From assembly GCF_900105755.1 (NCBI RefSeq), contig NZ_FNTQ01000001.1, forward strand, positions 5,332,001 to 5,396,000: a DNA stretch of 64,000 nt, given 5' to 3'. Source of the DNA: Streptomyces sp. Ag109_O5-10. GTDB taxonomy: Bacteria > Actinomycetota > Actinomycetes > Streptomycetales > Streptomycetaceae. Numbering within the stretch: the stretch's first letter is position 1; every line of letters starts with the position of its first letter. Made by a program: the position numbers and the translations under genes. This document shows positions 1-7,755 of this stretch, piece by piece. The notes under the pieces were generated by a model, which had not been told where the DNA came from, did not search any database, and was given only the letters and a program-made list of their open reading frames with translations.

Positions 1-391
1 CCGCGCTGAGCCAGCTCTTTCCGTGCAGCGTCTCGGGCCGCACCGCACTCCCGCCGACGTACATCACCTTGCCGACGAACCGGATGTCCAACTGGCCGCG
101 CCTACCCTGGCCGTTCCCGCCCTGGGCGGCCGCAGCGGTCATCTTCATACTCATGGCCGGCGGTTGCGTGTTCATGGAGGCCTCGGCCTCCAGACGCCCT
201 TTCCCCGGCACGGTCCCGCTGATCCGATAGCGGAGCGACGTGATGTCCTTGGCGTTCTTCTCCGCCCTCGCCACGGCCGCCGCAGGAGTCACTCGGGGGT
301 GGCCTGCAACCGCTGACTCGCTCTTGACGCCCCCTCCGCAGGCAACTGATCCCCCTGCGAGCAGTACGGCCATGAACACCACGCTCGTCAC
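1..391 (-). CDS. Secreted lipoprotein, LppX/LprG-like (3' end outside window)
   Basis: The gene reads leftwards off the window edge, so only about 130 N-terminal residues are seen. From a GTG near 391 the product begins with a short basic stretch, a hydrophobic segment and a lipobox (GSVAC) followed by a glycine-rich linker, which indicates lipid anchoring outside the membrane. After it comes a helix rich in Ala, Glu and Lys and the start of a beta-rich domain (SLRYRISGTVPG, then VRFVGK-like strands ending in VMYVGGSAV). This layout matches the LppX/LprAFG-type and related Streptomyces lipoproteins that bind lipids or act as envelope chaperones. An ATG at 373 is an alternative start but would shorten the signal peptide. 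Function beyond lipoprotein is inference. Confidence 0.65.
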   Translation of the reverse strand, partial: MTSVVFMAVLLAGGSVACGGGVKSESAVAGHPRVTPAAAVARAEKNAKDITSLRYRISGTVPGKGRLEAEASMNTQPPAMSMKMTAAAAQGGNGQGRRGQLDIRFVGKVMYVGGSAVRPETLHGKSWLSA

Positions 392-792
392 TCTGCGTGG
401 TACGGAACCAAGGACGAACACTCCTACGACCCCCCCAAGGTGGATGGCAGATCCATGCCAGGGCCGTGAGCCTAACTCGGGCTGGGTCCTGAGACCTTGC
501 CGGGCTCTCGTGAGGGAAGAGCGCGTTGGACGCGCTCCCACTACGTTCGGCGGTCGCGCGCGTGGCCGGACTCTCAGCTTGGGAAGCTAGGGCATTCAGG
601 GCTTGCTCCGGGGCCGGCCTGCGGCCGAGCAGCGTCGGAGCCGTCGGAGCCTGGTGGGCGGTCGACTGGTTCCCCGGTGTTCCCCGTGGTTCCTCCCGCA
701 ACTTGGCACGCCTCCGGCACGAGCACCCCGTCCCGAAGTACCCCCGGTCGTTCGGGGTTTCGACGTCGCGGCTCGCACGGTTCCGTTGTGTG
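392..792. other. Gap without a convincing gene
   Basis: About 400 bases between the divergently oriented lipoprotein and membrane-protein genes. Open frames exist on both strands, but their amino-acid composition (Arg, Gly, Ser, Pro rich) looks like translated GC-rich spacer. It presumably holds the promoters of both neighbours; I see no clear hairpin or repeat. Confidence 0.4.
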
Positions 793-1278
793 GTGCGGGC
801 GAGGATCATCCGAACCGTGGACGATGTGCGAGACGGTGTCATCGGTGTGTGGCGGGTCGGCTGGTGCGGCCGACTCATGGGCTACCTGCTGGCTTTCGGC
901 CCAGCGTGCGGGGCGCTGTCCGCCTGGCTGGGCGTGCTCTCCCACCCGGGCACACAGTCCGTGGGCTCCGCGGGGATCGCCACTGCCGTCGCCCTGGGGT
1001 TCGGCCTCTTCGCCTGGTGGGGGCTGCTGCGCGTACGCCTGGAACTCACGACGGACGCGATCGTCACGGTGAATCCCTGGGGCACTCAACGTCTGCCGTG
1101 GTCGCGTGTCAGCGCGGTGAGCCTCGGCAACTGGGGTGCGCGGTTCCACACGACGGACGGGTTCACGTACTCGGCGTACGCCCTGAGTGGTCTGGCAGGC
1201 GGGACTCGGCAGGACAAGCGGTTCTCCGATGTGCGGCGGATCGTTGATGCCCAACTTCACAGTGGACGACCGCTTTAA
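793..1278 (+). CDS. Small membrane protein with PH-like domain
   Basis: About 161 residues. Two hydrophobic segments lie near residues 28-48 (YLLAFGPACGALSAWLGVL) and 60-80 (GIATAVALGFGLFAWWGLL), followed by a beta-rich cytoplasmic part (VRLELTTDAIVTVNPWGTQ, then VSAVSLGNWG and FTTDGFTYS-like strands). Two helices plus a short beta domain is the layout of the bacterial PH-domain (bPH_6-like) proteins common in Streptomyces, whose role is unknown. The frame stays open 270 bases further upstream, but that part has no protein-like character, so I chose a GTG at 793; GTG at 826 is also possible and no strong ribosome site decides. It runs in the same direction as the RidA gene. Confidence 0.55.
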   Translation: MRARIIRTVDDVRDGVIGVWRVGWCGRLMGYLLAFGPACGALSAWLGVLSHPGTQSVGSAGIATAVALGFGLFAWWGLLRVRLELTTDAIVTVNPWGTQRLPWSRVSAVSLGNWGARFHTTDGFTYSAYALSGLAGGTRQDKRFSDVRRIVDAQLHSGRPL

Positions 1279-1415
1279 GGCTCCAGTCCTGTTTCGCGAT
1301 CTTGCTGCGGGCTCTGTGCCCTGTCTTGCCGAAGGCTGAGCGACCTCATCGAAGGTTGACCGCAGCGGAGCAATCCTTGATCGTGAAGGTCTTTGCGCAG
1401 CGAAGTGGAGTTGTG

Positions 1416-1811
1416 ATGCAGCACTTTGTGCGGCCTGAGGGAAGCCCACCGGCGAACGGCTACAGCCACGCGGTGTCGTGTGCCGGAAGAGTCGTCGCGG
1501 TGTCTGGCCAGGTCCCGGTTGACAGCGAAGGCCAGTTGGTGGGTGAGGGGGACGCCGAGGCGCAGGTGCGCCAGGTGTACGCGAACCTGGCCATCGCCCT
1601 GCAGTCGGCCGGTTCCGACCTTGAGCATGTAGTCAAGCTGACCGTCTACCTGACCGATCTCGAGGATCTGGCGGCCTTCCGTCGAGTACGGGACGAGCAC
1701 CAGGATCCGGCGCGTCCCCCTGCCTGCTCGCTGGTACAGGTGGTCGGACTGGTCCATCCCGCCTTCCGCGTCGAGATCGACGCATGGGCCGTGACGTCGA
1801 CCGAGGCGTGA
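1416..1811 (+). CDS. RidA family (YjgF/YER057c/UK114) protein
   Basis: 131 residues, the usual length for RidA proteins, which hydrolyse reactive enamine/imine intermediates (2-aminoacrylate) made by PLP enzymes. Family features in order: an N-terminal YSHAVSCAGRVVAVSGQVP strand pair, the VRQVYANLAIALQSAGSDLEHVVKL helix, VYLTDLEDLAAFRRVRDEH, and a C-terminal RPPACSLVQVVGLVHPAFRVEIDAWAV segment in which the conserved Arg of the R-P-A motif is present. The ATG at 1416 follows GTGGAG at 1405-1410. It lies 140 bases after the membrane-protein gene and faces a degraded hutH fragment. Trimeric assembly and imine deaminase activity are family knowledge, not visible here. Confidence 0.85.
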   Translation: MQHFVRPEGSPPANGYSHAVSCAGRVVAVSGQVPVDSEGQLVGEGDAEAQVRQVYANLAIALQSAGSDLEHVVKLTVYLTDLEDLAAFRRVRDEHQDPARPPACSLVQVVGLVHPAFRVEIDAWAVTSTEA

Positions 1812-1893
1812 ACCGGTCAATCTTTGATGAGACTGCTCAACCTTCCCTGCGTTCTACCGGGACAGGCTCGGCTGGGAACGGGGGCGACCACCG

Positions 1894-2046
1894 CGTGACC
1901 TCGCGCTCCACCCGCGGCCCCATCCCGGCCGCGTGCGAACGGACGATGTTGCGCTGCAGCTGGGCCCGCAGCTCCGGGCTGATGTGCCGGGTCGCGAGAG
2001 CACCGAAGCCGGTGCTGACGCCGTAGACCGGGTCCGCGATCACGGG
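1894..2046 (-). pseudogene. hutH: Histidine ammonia-lyase (hutH) N-terminal fragment
   Basis: About 50 codons on the minus strand encode a stretch very like the N-terminal domain of histidine ammonia-lyase: PVYGVSTGFGALATRHI followed by LRAQLQRNIVRSHAAGMG and PRVEREV. Intact HutH is about 510 residues with an MIO active site (Ala-Ser-Gly) much further on; nothing of that is present. On both sides the reading frame becomes unrelated sequence. This is a gene relic, one of several in the first 13 kb, and suggests that the region was assembled by repeated insertion and deletion. Confidence 0.75.
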
Positions 2047-2197
2047 AGACCGTCGACGTCGACCAATCGAGCCTGAGTCTCGGTTGATTGTCCACCGAGG
2101 TTCGACGTCGACCGTGGAGCGGGCTCGGTCCTCGTTCACGCTCGGGCGCCGGGTTGCGCCCCCACGCTGTGCGAGTTGGCGTGGGCGCGCTGGCTGC

Positions 2198-2480
2198 TCA
2201 GCGTTTGGTGAGGTCGGCGAGCTTGGCGGACAGGTTGACTACGGCGTCCTTGATGGTGCCGCTGTTTCTCCGGCTGCCGCGGCGAGGACCTTGATGACGT
2301 CTGCGAGTTCGACGTTGCTCTGGGCGAGGGCCAGGTTGGCGTCGGTTAGGTACTGGTCGATTTCGCGGGGTGGACCGTGTTCTTGCGGGCGATCGTCTTC
2401 GCTGTCTGCTCGCTCTTCTCTGAAAGTAGACAGTCCACTTGCCTGTCTGTCAGTCTGGTAGACGTCAAAGGGTCTTTCAT
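2198..2480 (-). pseudogene. Small hypothetical protein, apparently frameshifted twice
   Basis: No single frame gives a natural protein, but three successive frames do. From an ATG at 2480 the first reads KDPLTSTRLTDRQVDCLLSE and on to KKNTV-like sequence; a second frame continues with EIDQYLTDANLALAQSNVEL and ADVIKVLAAAAGE; a third ends with SGTIKDAVVNLSAKLADLTK, Arg, stop at 2198. The composition is soluble, helical and charged, unlike the usual frame shadows. I infer a decayed gene of about 90 codons with two indels (near 2375 and 2270). Family unknown. It is divergent from the gene starting at 2501. Confidence 0.4.
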
Positions 2481-2500
2481 TGACCGCACTTGGGGGATTC

Positions 2501-2992
2501 ATGTCTCGTGACCAGCAGTTCATCTCCGTACCGGTCCCTGCTCAGTACGTAACTCGCGTCTATGCGTTGCTTGCCGAACTGGACCTGAGGGAGGAGGAGA
2601 TGAGCAGTCCGCTGCCCGGTGGGACCCAGGGTGCCGAGCCCGACGAAAACTGGCCGGTGGAGGAGTGGACCGTTGATAACTTCAGGTCGCTCATTGCCAC
2701 GGATCTACCGTCGATCCAGCGCGTCGCTGCCATGCTGGACCTCCTCGCCGCCGAGCCGGAGCGTGCGTACAGCACCACCGCCCTCGTCGAGCGCATCAAC
2801 CTCGACCGCGGTCAAATCAAGGGCGCCCTGGCTGCCTTCACCCGGCACCTGCACGCGCACTATGGGCGGGGTAACTGGCCGATGAAGTTCGAGTGGGCTA
2901 CCGATCCCCACTCCACCTACCCGGCTGAGGCGTTCTACCGTCTCGACAAGGTGAACGCCGCCCGCTGGCGCGAGGCACGCGCCACGGCGTAG
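2501..2992 (+). CDS. Hypothetical protein with winged-helix-like part
   Basis: 163 residues. The ATG at 2501 follows TTGGGGGA at 2489-2496, so it is preferred over the in-frame ATG 21 bases upstream. The N-terminus (DQQFISVPVPAQYVTRVYAL) resembles the short strand-helix start of Streptomyces hypothetical proteins. The middle (VAAMLDLLAAEPERAYSTTA, then INLDRGQIKGALAAFTRHL) has the spacing of a helix-turn-helix or winged-helix unit. The end carries aromatic residues (WPMKFEWATDPHSTYPAEAF). I do not recognise a named family. Its nearest neighbours are degraded genes, so its own expression is uncertain. Confidence 0.6.
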   Translation: MSRDQQFISVPVPAQYVTRVYALLAELDLREEEMSSPLPGGTQGAEPDENWPVEEWTVDNFRSLIATDLPSIQRVAAMLDLLAAEPERAYSTTALVERINLDRGQIKGALAAFTRHLHAHYGRGNWPMKFEWATDPHSTYPAEAFYRLDKVNAARWREARATA

Positions 2993-3265
2993 TGCGTTCG
3001 GCGGGGTTGGACCCGGCTCAGGGCGGCGCCGCCCGCCGAGCCGCCGACTCCGCCACCGCTTCGCCCTTACCGACAGGGAGAATCCGGCCTCCAACAGCTC
3101 TGCCGCGAATGCGGCGACCTCTTCCGCCGAGTGCTCACCCGGCCGGAAGTTCCTGGTGTCCGGCAGCGGCGGCGGAGTGGGCTTCGGCTCCGCCGCCGAC
3201 TTACGATCGCGGGGCTTGATCTGTTCGCGCTCCCCTGCCCGAATGCGGTCGATGCCGTCCGGGAC
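2993..3265. other. Spacer without recognisable gene
   Basis: GC-rich sequence between the hypothetical gene and the signal-peptidase relic. Frames on both strands are Arg/Pro/Ser rich with no domain-like stretch. Probably more degraded coding DNA. Confidence 0.35.
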
Positions 3266-3409
3266 TTACCGCGACACCGGCAGCGGGGCCCAGCGGTTGA
3301 CCAGCCATGCGACGACGAAAGCCCGGCCGATGACTTGGTCCTCGTCGATCGTGCCACCGCCGGGCTGGTCCTGGTGGTATCGAGAGTCTTGAGAGTGTCG
3401 GGCGAGCGC
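3266..3409 (-). pseudogene. Signal peptidase I (S26) C-terminal fragment
   Basis: On the minus strand a frame ending with TAA at 3266 encodes DSRYHQDQPGGGTIDEDQVI followed by GRAFVVAWLVNRWAPLPVSR. This matches the C-terminal box of Streptomyces type I signal peptidases (the D-S-R-Y/F region followed by V-I-G-R-A-F/V, then W-P/N-R-W). The catalytic Ser/Lys half and the membrane anchor are absent; a stop lies just upstream of the fragment. It is a short gene relic, not a functional peptidase. Confidence 0.65.
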
Positions 3410-3445
3410 ACATCACTCACCACGTGAGTGCGAGCACGCCCGCGC

Positions 3446-4753
3446 CTACATGGGCAGTGCGGGGAACACGACCACCGAGCCGTCCTTGTCGCGGGCGATC
3501 TCGATGGCCACGTCTGCCGTACGGCTGTTGACCACGATGCCGTCGCCCAGCGTGCGAATCCGGTGTGCCGCGCGCATCAGACGATTGACTTCATCAGTCG
3601 TGAAGACGGGCATCCAACCTTGCGGGCCTGCCAGCTCCAACGCCGAAAGACGCACCAGGACACCGGCGATGCCCGACTCCAGTTCGTCGAGGCGCTGCTG
3701 GTCACGTTTGAGCTCGCGGGTGAAGTTCTCGAACATGTTGTCAGGGTTGTCCTGCGCATGCTCGACGGCCTGCAGCACGACGACCCGTCGCTTCAGCGCA
3801 ACGGCCAAGGCGGCGAGTTCGAGGTGGGTGCGGAAGGTGCCGCCTTGATTGTCGACGCCGGGAAACGACTTGGTCAGCTTGCCGACCTCGACGGGCTTGC
3901 CGTCGGGCAGCTTGTCGAGTGCGCTCTGCCACTGAGCGAGGCGGCGGTCGGCACGGCCCAGGGCCGTATTGATGGCGTGCACTGCCGAGTCCAGTCCCAG
4001 CGAGACACCGAGCTTGCCCTGGTCGAGCAGAATGGCCGTGGCCTTGTCGATGGCATCCCGGCAGCCGTCGAGTTCGCTGTGCTCCTCTTCGAGTTTCTGT
4101 TCGTGCAGTTGCTCCAGCAGTTCCGTGATGTGTTCGATGGCCTGCTGGCGCTTACGGTCGGCATGCGCGCTCACCCCCACCGCCACGGCCATGAGCACGA
4201 GCGGCGCGGCCACGGTGAGTGCCGCGGTACCGGCGGCCGCGGCGCCGGCTGTCGCACCGGCTCCTCCGACCGCGCCTGCTGCGGCTACTTTGCCGACCGG
4301 CACGAACGTCGCATTGGCGGCGATGCCCGTCGAGTTCATGAGCGCGCTGTGGATGCTACCGGCCGCCACCTTCGATGGCATCGAACGAACCACGCCCTGA
4401 CCGAACTGAGCGGCGACCTTCGCCGGAACCACCATGCGGTACAGGTTTTCGCCGGTGGCGGTCGCCCTGGCCGCTGTAAGGGAACTGCGCGTCGATCGCG
4501 TGATGAACTGCGACAGGTGCTGCGCCAACGGACTCGCGGCATCGAGCGGGATACCTCGGCTGCGGTCGAGCTTGTCCGGCAGCGGATGCACCTCCAGCGT
4601 GGCGATCGGCGCGTCGGCCAGGGCGGCCAGCACGCCGCGGAGTTCTGCCAGGCGCTCGGCCGTCATCGACCCGTCCCCGGCCAATGCAGGCACCCGGACG
4701 TCGCCGGTCGCCAGCGTCCACACCGGAACGAGTGCCTTGCGGGCTTCAGCCAT
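3446..4753 (-). CDS. Hypothetical protein with Gly/Ala-rich hydrophobic core and coiled coil
   Basis: 435 residues from the ATG at 4753, which follows AAAGGGGGAGACG. The N-terminal third (ARKALVPVWTLATGDVRVPA) is soluble and is followed by a helical stretch. Residues about 155-200 form a long glycine/alanine hydrophobic hairpin (AAAGAVGGAGATAGAAAAGT, then ALTVAAPLVLMAVAVGV). Next comes a highly charged coiled coil (IEHITELLEQLHEQKLEEEH) and a mixed C-terminal domain with no obvious catalytic motif. A Gly/Ala hairpin flanked by long amphipathic helices is seen in pore-forming or membrane-inserting proteins, but also in unrelated phage and hypothetical proteins; I do not assign a function. It stands alone, downstream of a decayed gene that is split by an IS. 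Confidence 0.6.
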   Translation of the reverse strand: MAEARKALVPVWTLATGDVRVPALAGDGSMTAERLAELRGVLAALADAPIATLEVHPLPDKLDRSRGIPLDAASPLAQHLSQFITRSTRSSLTAARATATGENLYRMVVPAKVAAQFGQGVVRSMPSKVAAGSIHSALMNSTGIAANATFVPVGKVAAAGAVGGAGATAGAAAAGTAALTVAAPLVLMAVAVGVSAHADRKRQQAIEHITELLEQLHEQKLEEEHSELDGCRDAIDKATAILLDQGKLGVSLGLDSAVHAINTALGRADRRLAQWQSALDKLPDGKPVEVGKLTKSFPGVDNQGGTFRTHLELAALAVALKRRVVVLQAVEHAQDNPDNMFENFTRELKRDQQRLDELESGIAGVLVRLSALELAGPQGWMPVFTTDEVNRLMRAAHRIRTLGDGIVVNSRTADVAIEIARDKDGSVVVFPALPM

Positions 4754-4824
4754 CGTCTCCCCCTTTTTCCACAACTACCTATGGCGTACATCAGACAAGA
4801 ACGCTATGAGCCTCGAGCATCGGG

Positions 4825-4968
4825 CTACCGACGCTGCCCGCCGGTGAACCGACGATCACCAGGGCAACCCACCAGATCATCCACCGCCGTCAGGCCGAAG
4901 ACGAGTCGAGGCCGAAGGGCGCCCCGGCGGGCACGTCGAGCCGGGGCGTACGCGACGTCGTCTAGGCC
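4825..4968 (-). pseudogene. 3' part of the IS-interrupted gene
   Basis: The frame resumes on the far side of the IS: after the target duplication GGCCTAGACG it reads DDVAYAPARRARRGALRPRL and ends at TAG (4825-4827). Removing the IS and one copy of the 10-bp duplication joins this exactly in frame with the segment ending at 6425, giving the continuous sequence RRGEGLD-DVAYAPARR. See the entry at 6425-6842 for the likely identity. Confidence 0.55.
4959..4968. repeat. Target-site duplication, left copy
   Basis: The 10-bp sequence CGTCTAGGCC lies directly outside the left inverted end of the insertion sequence and is repeated exactly at 6425-6434. Ten base pairs is within the range reported for IS4-family elements. 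Confidence 0.85.
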
Positions 4969-6424
4969 CAATGCCGTTGCTTTATGGGTCGGCGGGTTTG
5001 GGTCGTTTGATGCGCACTGCTCGGGTTCCGGTGCGGGTGGGCTGGGGCCAGGTGTGGTGTTCGGCCCGTTTGAGGCGGTAGTTGGACATCTTGCGTTTGA
5101 CGACGCGAGGCTGGCTGCGCAGGCGTCTGTGCGGCAGGAGTCGTTCCAGCAGGTCATGCTGGAGCAGGACGAGCGCTCTCACCAGCAGGTCAGGGGGAAA
5201 AACTGCCCGGCGTGACGGTCACGCTGCGCCGGGCAGAGCGCAAGGTCTCAGTGAAGGAGACCTGGTCGGGATCCAGACTCCGGGTGGCGGCGGTTCTCAC
5301 CATCAGCTCGCGTAGCGCGTGGTGGACCAGCAGATGTGCCCAGATCTGCTGCAGGACACCTTCTGGTGTTTTGCTGCTGATCACCACGCGGGCTCCGCGT
5401 TGATGCGTCTTGAGCTCGGCGAAAACGGCTTCCGCCTCCCAGCGCTCCTGATACAGCGCGGCCAGCTGGCGGGCGGGATGGCGGCGGGCATCGAGCAGGC
5501 TGGTCACCAGCCGGTAGTCCTCGCCCGCGTGGCCGGTGCCGTTCAGCTGGTAGGCCAGCACCCGCACCGTGACCGGGTCGGTGTGCGCGGGATCGGTGTG
5601 AGCGTGGATGCGGGAGAGCCAGGATCCGTCCCGCAGGATCCGGTCAACGGGCAGGACCCGGTTGGCCGGCACCCTCCATAACAGGTCGGCGCCGGTAGCG
5701 GTGAAGGCCCGCCACAACGGCACACCGAGGAACTCCCTGTCGGCCAGCACGAGTTGTCCCGGCCCGCAGGAGCGGGGCAGGCGGCTTACGAGGGTGACTT
5801 CCCCAGTGCGGCAGCCGGCCAGCTCGGCGTCCAGCACGAGGTGCGTGCCCACCTCGATCAAGCAGGCCATCCGTACTTGGGGAAAGGAACTCTTGTCGTG
5901 GCCGCGGCTGTTTCCGGGGCGGCCGAAGGCAGCCTCGTTGGCCGCGCTGTCGGCAACGTCCCAGCAGGTCCCGTCCACTGCCAGTAGCCGCAGCCCCCGC
6001 CAGAACGCCCCCGGAGTTCCCTCGGTGCCCATCGGTTTCGCGGTCGTGGTGAACAGGACCCGCAGCGGCTCGGGACCCAGCCGCTGACGGGCCCGGAACA
6101 GTGACGATTTCGCCGGAATGCGCCAGTCACCCAGCAGGCCCTGGCCACGCAGGCCCTCGACCAGATGCCTCATCACGTCCAGATACGGCGCCGGCGAGAA
6201 CAGGGCCAGCCCGAGCACGAAATACACCATCAGCCGGGCCGGCAGCAGGCGCCTGCGCTGTTCCGCACGACCGCACGCGGCCACTGCACGATCCACCAGA
6301 CCGGACGGGTACACCCAGGTCAGCAAACCCAAGCCTGATAACTCGCCGACATCCGCAGACACCCGAACCACCCCCGGGAACACTGCACAACAGCGTACGC
6401 CCACGAGCTAACGCAACGGCATTG
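4969..6424 (-). mobile_element. IS4-family insertion sequence (1456 bp)
   Basis: The element is defined by a perfect 12-bp terminal inverted repeat, CAATGCCGTTGC at 4969-4980 and its complement at 6413-6424; similarity extends about four bases further inwards (TTA shared after one mismatch). A 10-bp duplication, CGTCTAGGCC, flanks both ends. It encodes one transposase on the minus strand that fills most of its length. The intact ends and clean duplication show a recent simple insertion. It interrupts a gene fragment read on the same strand. Confidence 0.9.
4982..6404 (-). CDS. IS4-family transposase, frameshifted near its 3' end
   Basis: DDE transposase that cuts and pastes the IS. From the GTG at 6404 one frame gives 404 residues and stops at 5190. 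The first Asp is D144 in LLAVDGTCWD, the second D222 in LVLADREFLG, and the third element is the IS4 signature Y-(2)-R-(3)-E-(6)-K as YQERWEAEAVFAELK (Y318, R321, E325, K332). The N-terminus has the IS4 domain ending in RQRLGPEPLRVLF. The family's C-terminal tail (PRVVKRKMSNYRLKRAEHH, then WPQPT) lies downstream in the +1 frame and ends at 4982, close to the inverted end. The switch must occur at or before CCC-TGA-C (5190-5195). It is either a one-base indel or programmed +1 frameshifting; see findings. Without the tail the enzyme may be inactive. Confidence 0.85.
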
Positions 6425-6434
6425 CGTCTAGGCC
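6425..6434. repeat. Target-site duplication, right copy
   Basis: Exact second copy of CGTCTAGGCC, immediately outside the right inverted end of the IS. Confidence 0.85.
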
Positions 6435-6842
6435 CTCCCCGCGGCGGGTCATCCGCCAGGCGGCCTTGCGGGCACGGCGGTCCAGGCTGGACTTGAAGCC
6501 CTTGTCGGGGCCGAAGTACTGGCGACCCATGCCCGCGATGGTGCCGATGCGGTCGGCCATCTTGTCCGCGAAGACGTTGTCGAAGACGAGGTCGAAGTTG
6601 TCCTCGTCGTTGACGACGGCCGCCGCCCGCACCTTCGGGTCGGCCTTTGCCTCCTCGAAGGGTCGGATGACGTCCTGCTCGTTGAACTCGGTGAAGCGTT
6701 TGTTGAACTTGTCGATCAGCTGCGAGAACAGCGACTTCTCTGCTCCCTTGGCGCCGCCCGAGCCATCGCCGAAGCCCGGCATCGTCGTCGGCCCCTCGGA
6801 GGTGAGCGAGACGTCGTACTCTCCGGTCTTCTCCACCCGCAT
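6425..6842 (-). pseudogene. 5' part of IS-split gene fragment, resembling C-terminus of an HsdR/helicase protein
   Basis: An open frame on the minus strand with a well-formed acidic, helical sequence: SLFSQLIDKFNKRFTEFNEQ, DVIRPFEEAKADPKVRAAAV, DNFDLVFDNVFADKMADRIG and GMGRQYFGPDKGFKSSLDRR. The first segment resembles the L-x-x-L/I-I-x-x-x-N-x-R-F element before the C-terminal helices of type I restriction R subunits and related large DEAD/DEAH helicases; I offer that identity only tentatively. There is no helicase domain upstream: the frame before 6842 is broken, with an in-frame TAG near 7249 in the most plausible extension. The IS at 6424 cuts off the C-terminus. It is thus doubly broken: old 5' decay plus a recent IS insertion. 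Confidence 0.5.
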
Positions 6843-7396
6843 ATGGCTGAGGTCGATCTCGAGGTCAGGACGTCGATCCGTCGAGGCTGTGGCGGATCAC
6901 TGCGAGTGCCTTGGCGATCTCGATGGTTATCTCGTCGAGGCCATATGCCATGCACATGCCCTGGTGGAGCGGTTCGAGGACCTGCCGGGCTTCGACGGCC
7001 CGGTCCTGGACAATTCCTGGAGCGCGGCGAGCGTGTCGGTGACCTGGCCGAGTTCGGCGCGGCACCGGGCGGCGTGGGCGCGGCAGGGCGGGCCCTCTTG
7101 CCAATGGGTCTGGCGATGGCTTGGGGGCGTTGGGGAGAGGGGGGCACCTCCTCGAAATACGGGCGGAAGTTGTCCCCTACGTCGTTGACGAAGTCCAGGA
7201 CCGCCAGGTCCGCATGGGAGAGGACGTCGCAAAGGACGATCTCGGGGTCCTAGTCGGGCTCGAGGGCGCGGATATGGACGAGGGTGTCCAGCGGCGGCCG
7301 TGCGCGAGGAGGCTCCGAACCGGGGGAGTTTGCCCAGGGTCCCCACACAGGAATCCGGCCGACGGCGCGTTCCCATTCGTTCCCATGCAAGGCCAG
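6843..7396 (-). pseudogene. Degraded coding DNA upstream of the IS-split gene
   Basis: Minus-strand stretches still look like protein but sit in different frames: LDTLVHIRALEPD, a TAG stop near 7249, then DPEIVLCDVLSHADLAVLDF and VNDVGDNFRPYFEEVP (about 7145-7290); then RCRAELGQVTDTLAALQELS (about 7010-7075) and MCMAYGLDEITIEIAKALAV (about 6900-6960). I read this as the broken 5' continuation of the gene fragment at 6425-6842, but I cannot name the original protein. No intact gene is present. Confidence 0.4.
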
Positions 7397-7429
7397 AAGG
7401 CCCCTCGGAGATCACTTCCGAGGGGCCTT
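7397..7429. terminator. Strong hairpin, probable terminator
   Basis: A perfect 13-bp stem, AAGGCCCCTCGGA paired with TCCGAGGGGCCTT around a seven-base loop. It lies between the degraded region and the tRNA scar, and resembles the terminators found behind tRNA genes and integrase genes elsewhere in this window (13811-13842). Confidence 0.7.
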
Positions 7430-7493
7430 CTTGGTGCATCGGTACATGGGCACTGACCAGGCGAAATAGCACCTCTCAGCACCGCCGAGCGCT

Positions 7494-7557
7494 CCCCGGC
7501 AAGGATTCGATCCCACTCCTGAAGCGGGTGTCGGAGGTTCGAATCCTGCCGGGGCAC
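7494..7557. repeat. Palindromic tRNA-Arg scar (two inverted partial copies)
   Basis: 7519-7557 on the plus strand reads like the 3' half of tRNA-Arg(CCT), from the anticodon-stem side through GGTTCGAATCCTGCC to the 3' end, with about three differences from the real gene at 33512-33584. Directly to its left, 7494-7514 (CCCCGGCAAGGATTCGATCC) matches the same tRNA 3' end on the opposite strand. The two partial copies face each other and could fold into a long hairpin. No 5' half exists, so it is not a tRNA gene. I infer the remains of one or more integration events at tRNA-Arg, rearranged by an inversion or by head-to-head joining. Confidence 0.65.
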
Positions 7558-7755
7558 TATGCCTGACCTGCGGTCCCACTCATGACACCTCGTGCCGGAC
7601 AGTCCGCTCATGCATCGCGCACGCATGAAGCCCGCTTCCTGAAGTGCGAAGGGGGTGCGCTCTGAGCCGGGGTCCTTGTGGTGTCCGCGCAAGCGCCCTC
7701 GGTTACAGTTATTGCAGATGGGCTTCTGTCCGGGGTTGGCGATTGGAGGGTGGCT

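Noticed and set aside
3428..5215. Long plus-strand open frame (595 codons) opposite the hypothetical protein and IS end
   Set aside because: It is antisense to the minus-strand 435-residue gene and crosses the IS boundary; composition is His/Arg/Gln-rich as expected of a GC-rich shadow frame.
7519..7557. Second tRNA-Arg gene
   Set aside because: Only the 3' half is present, with mismatches; no D arm or acceptor 5' strand.
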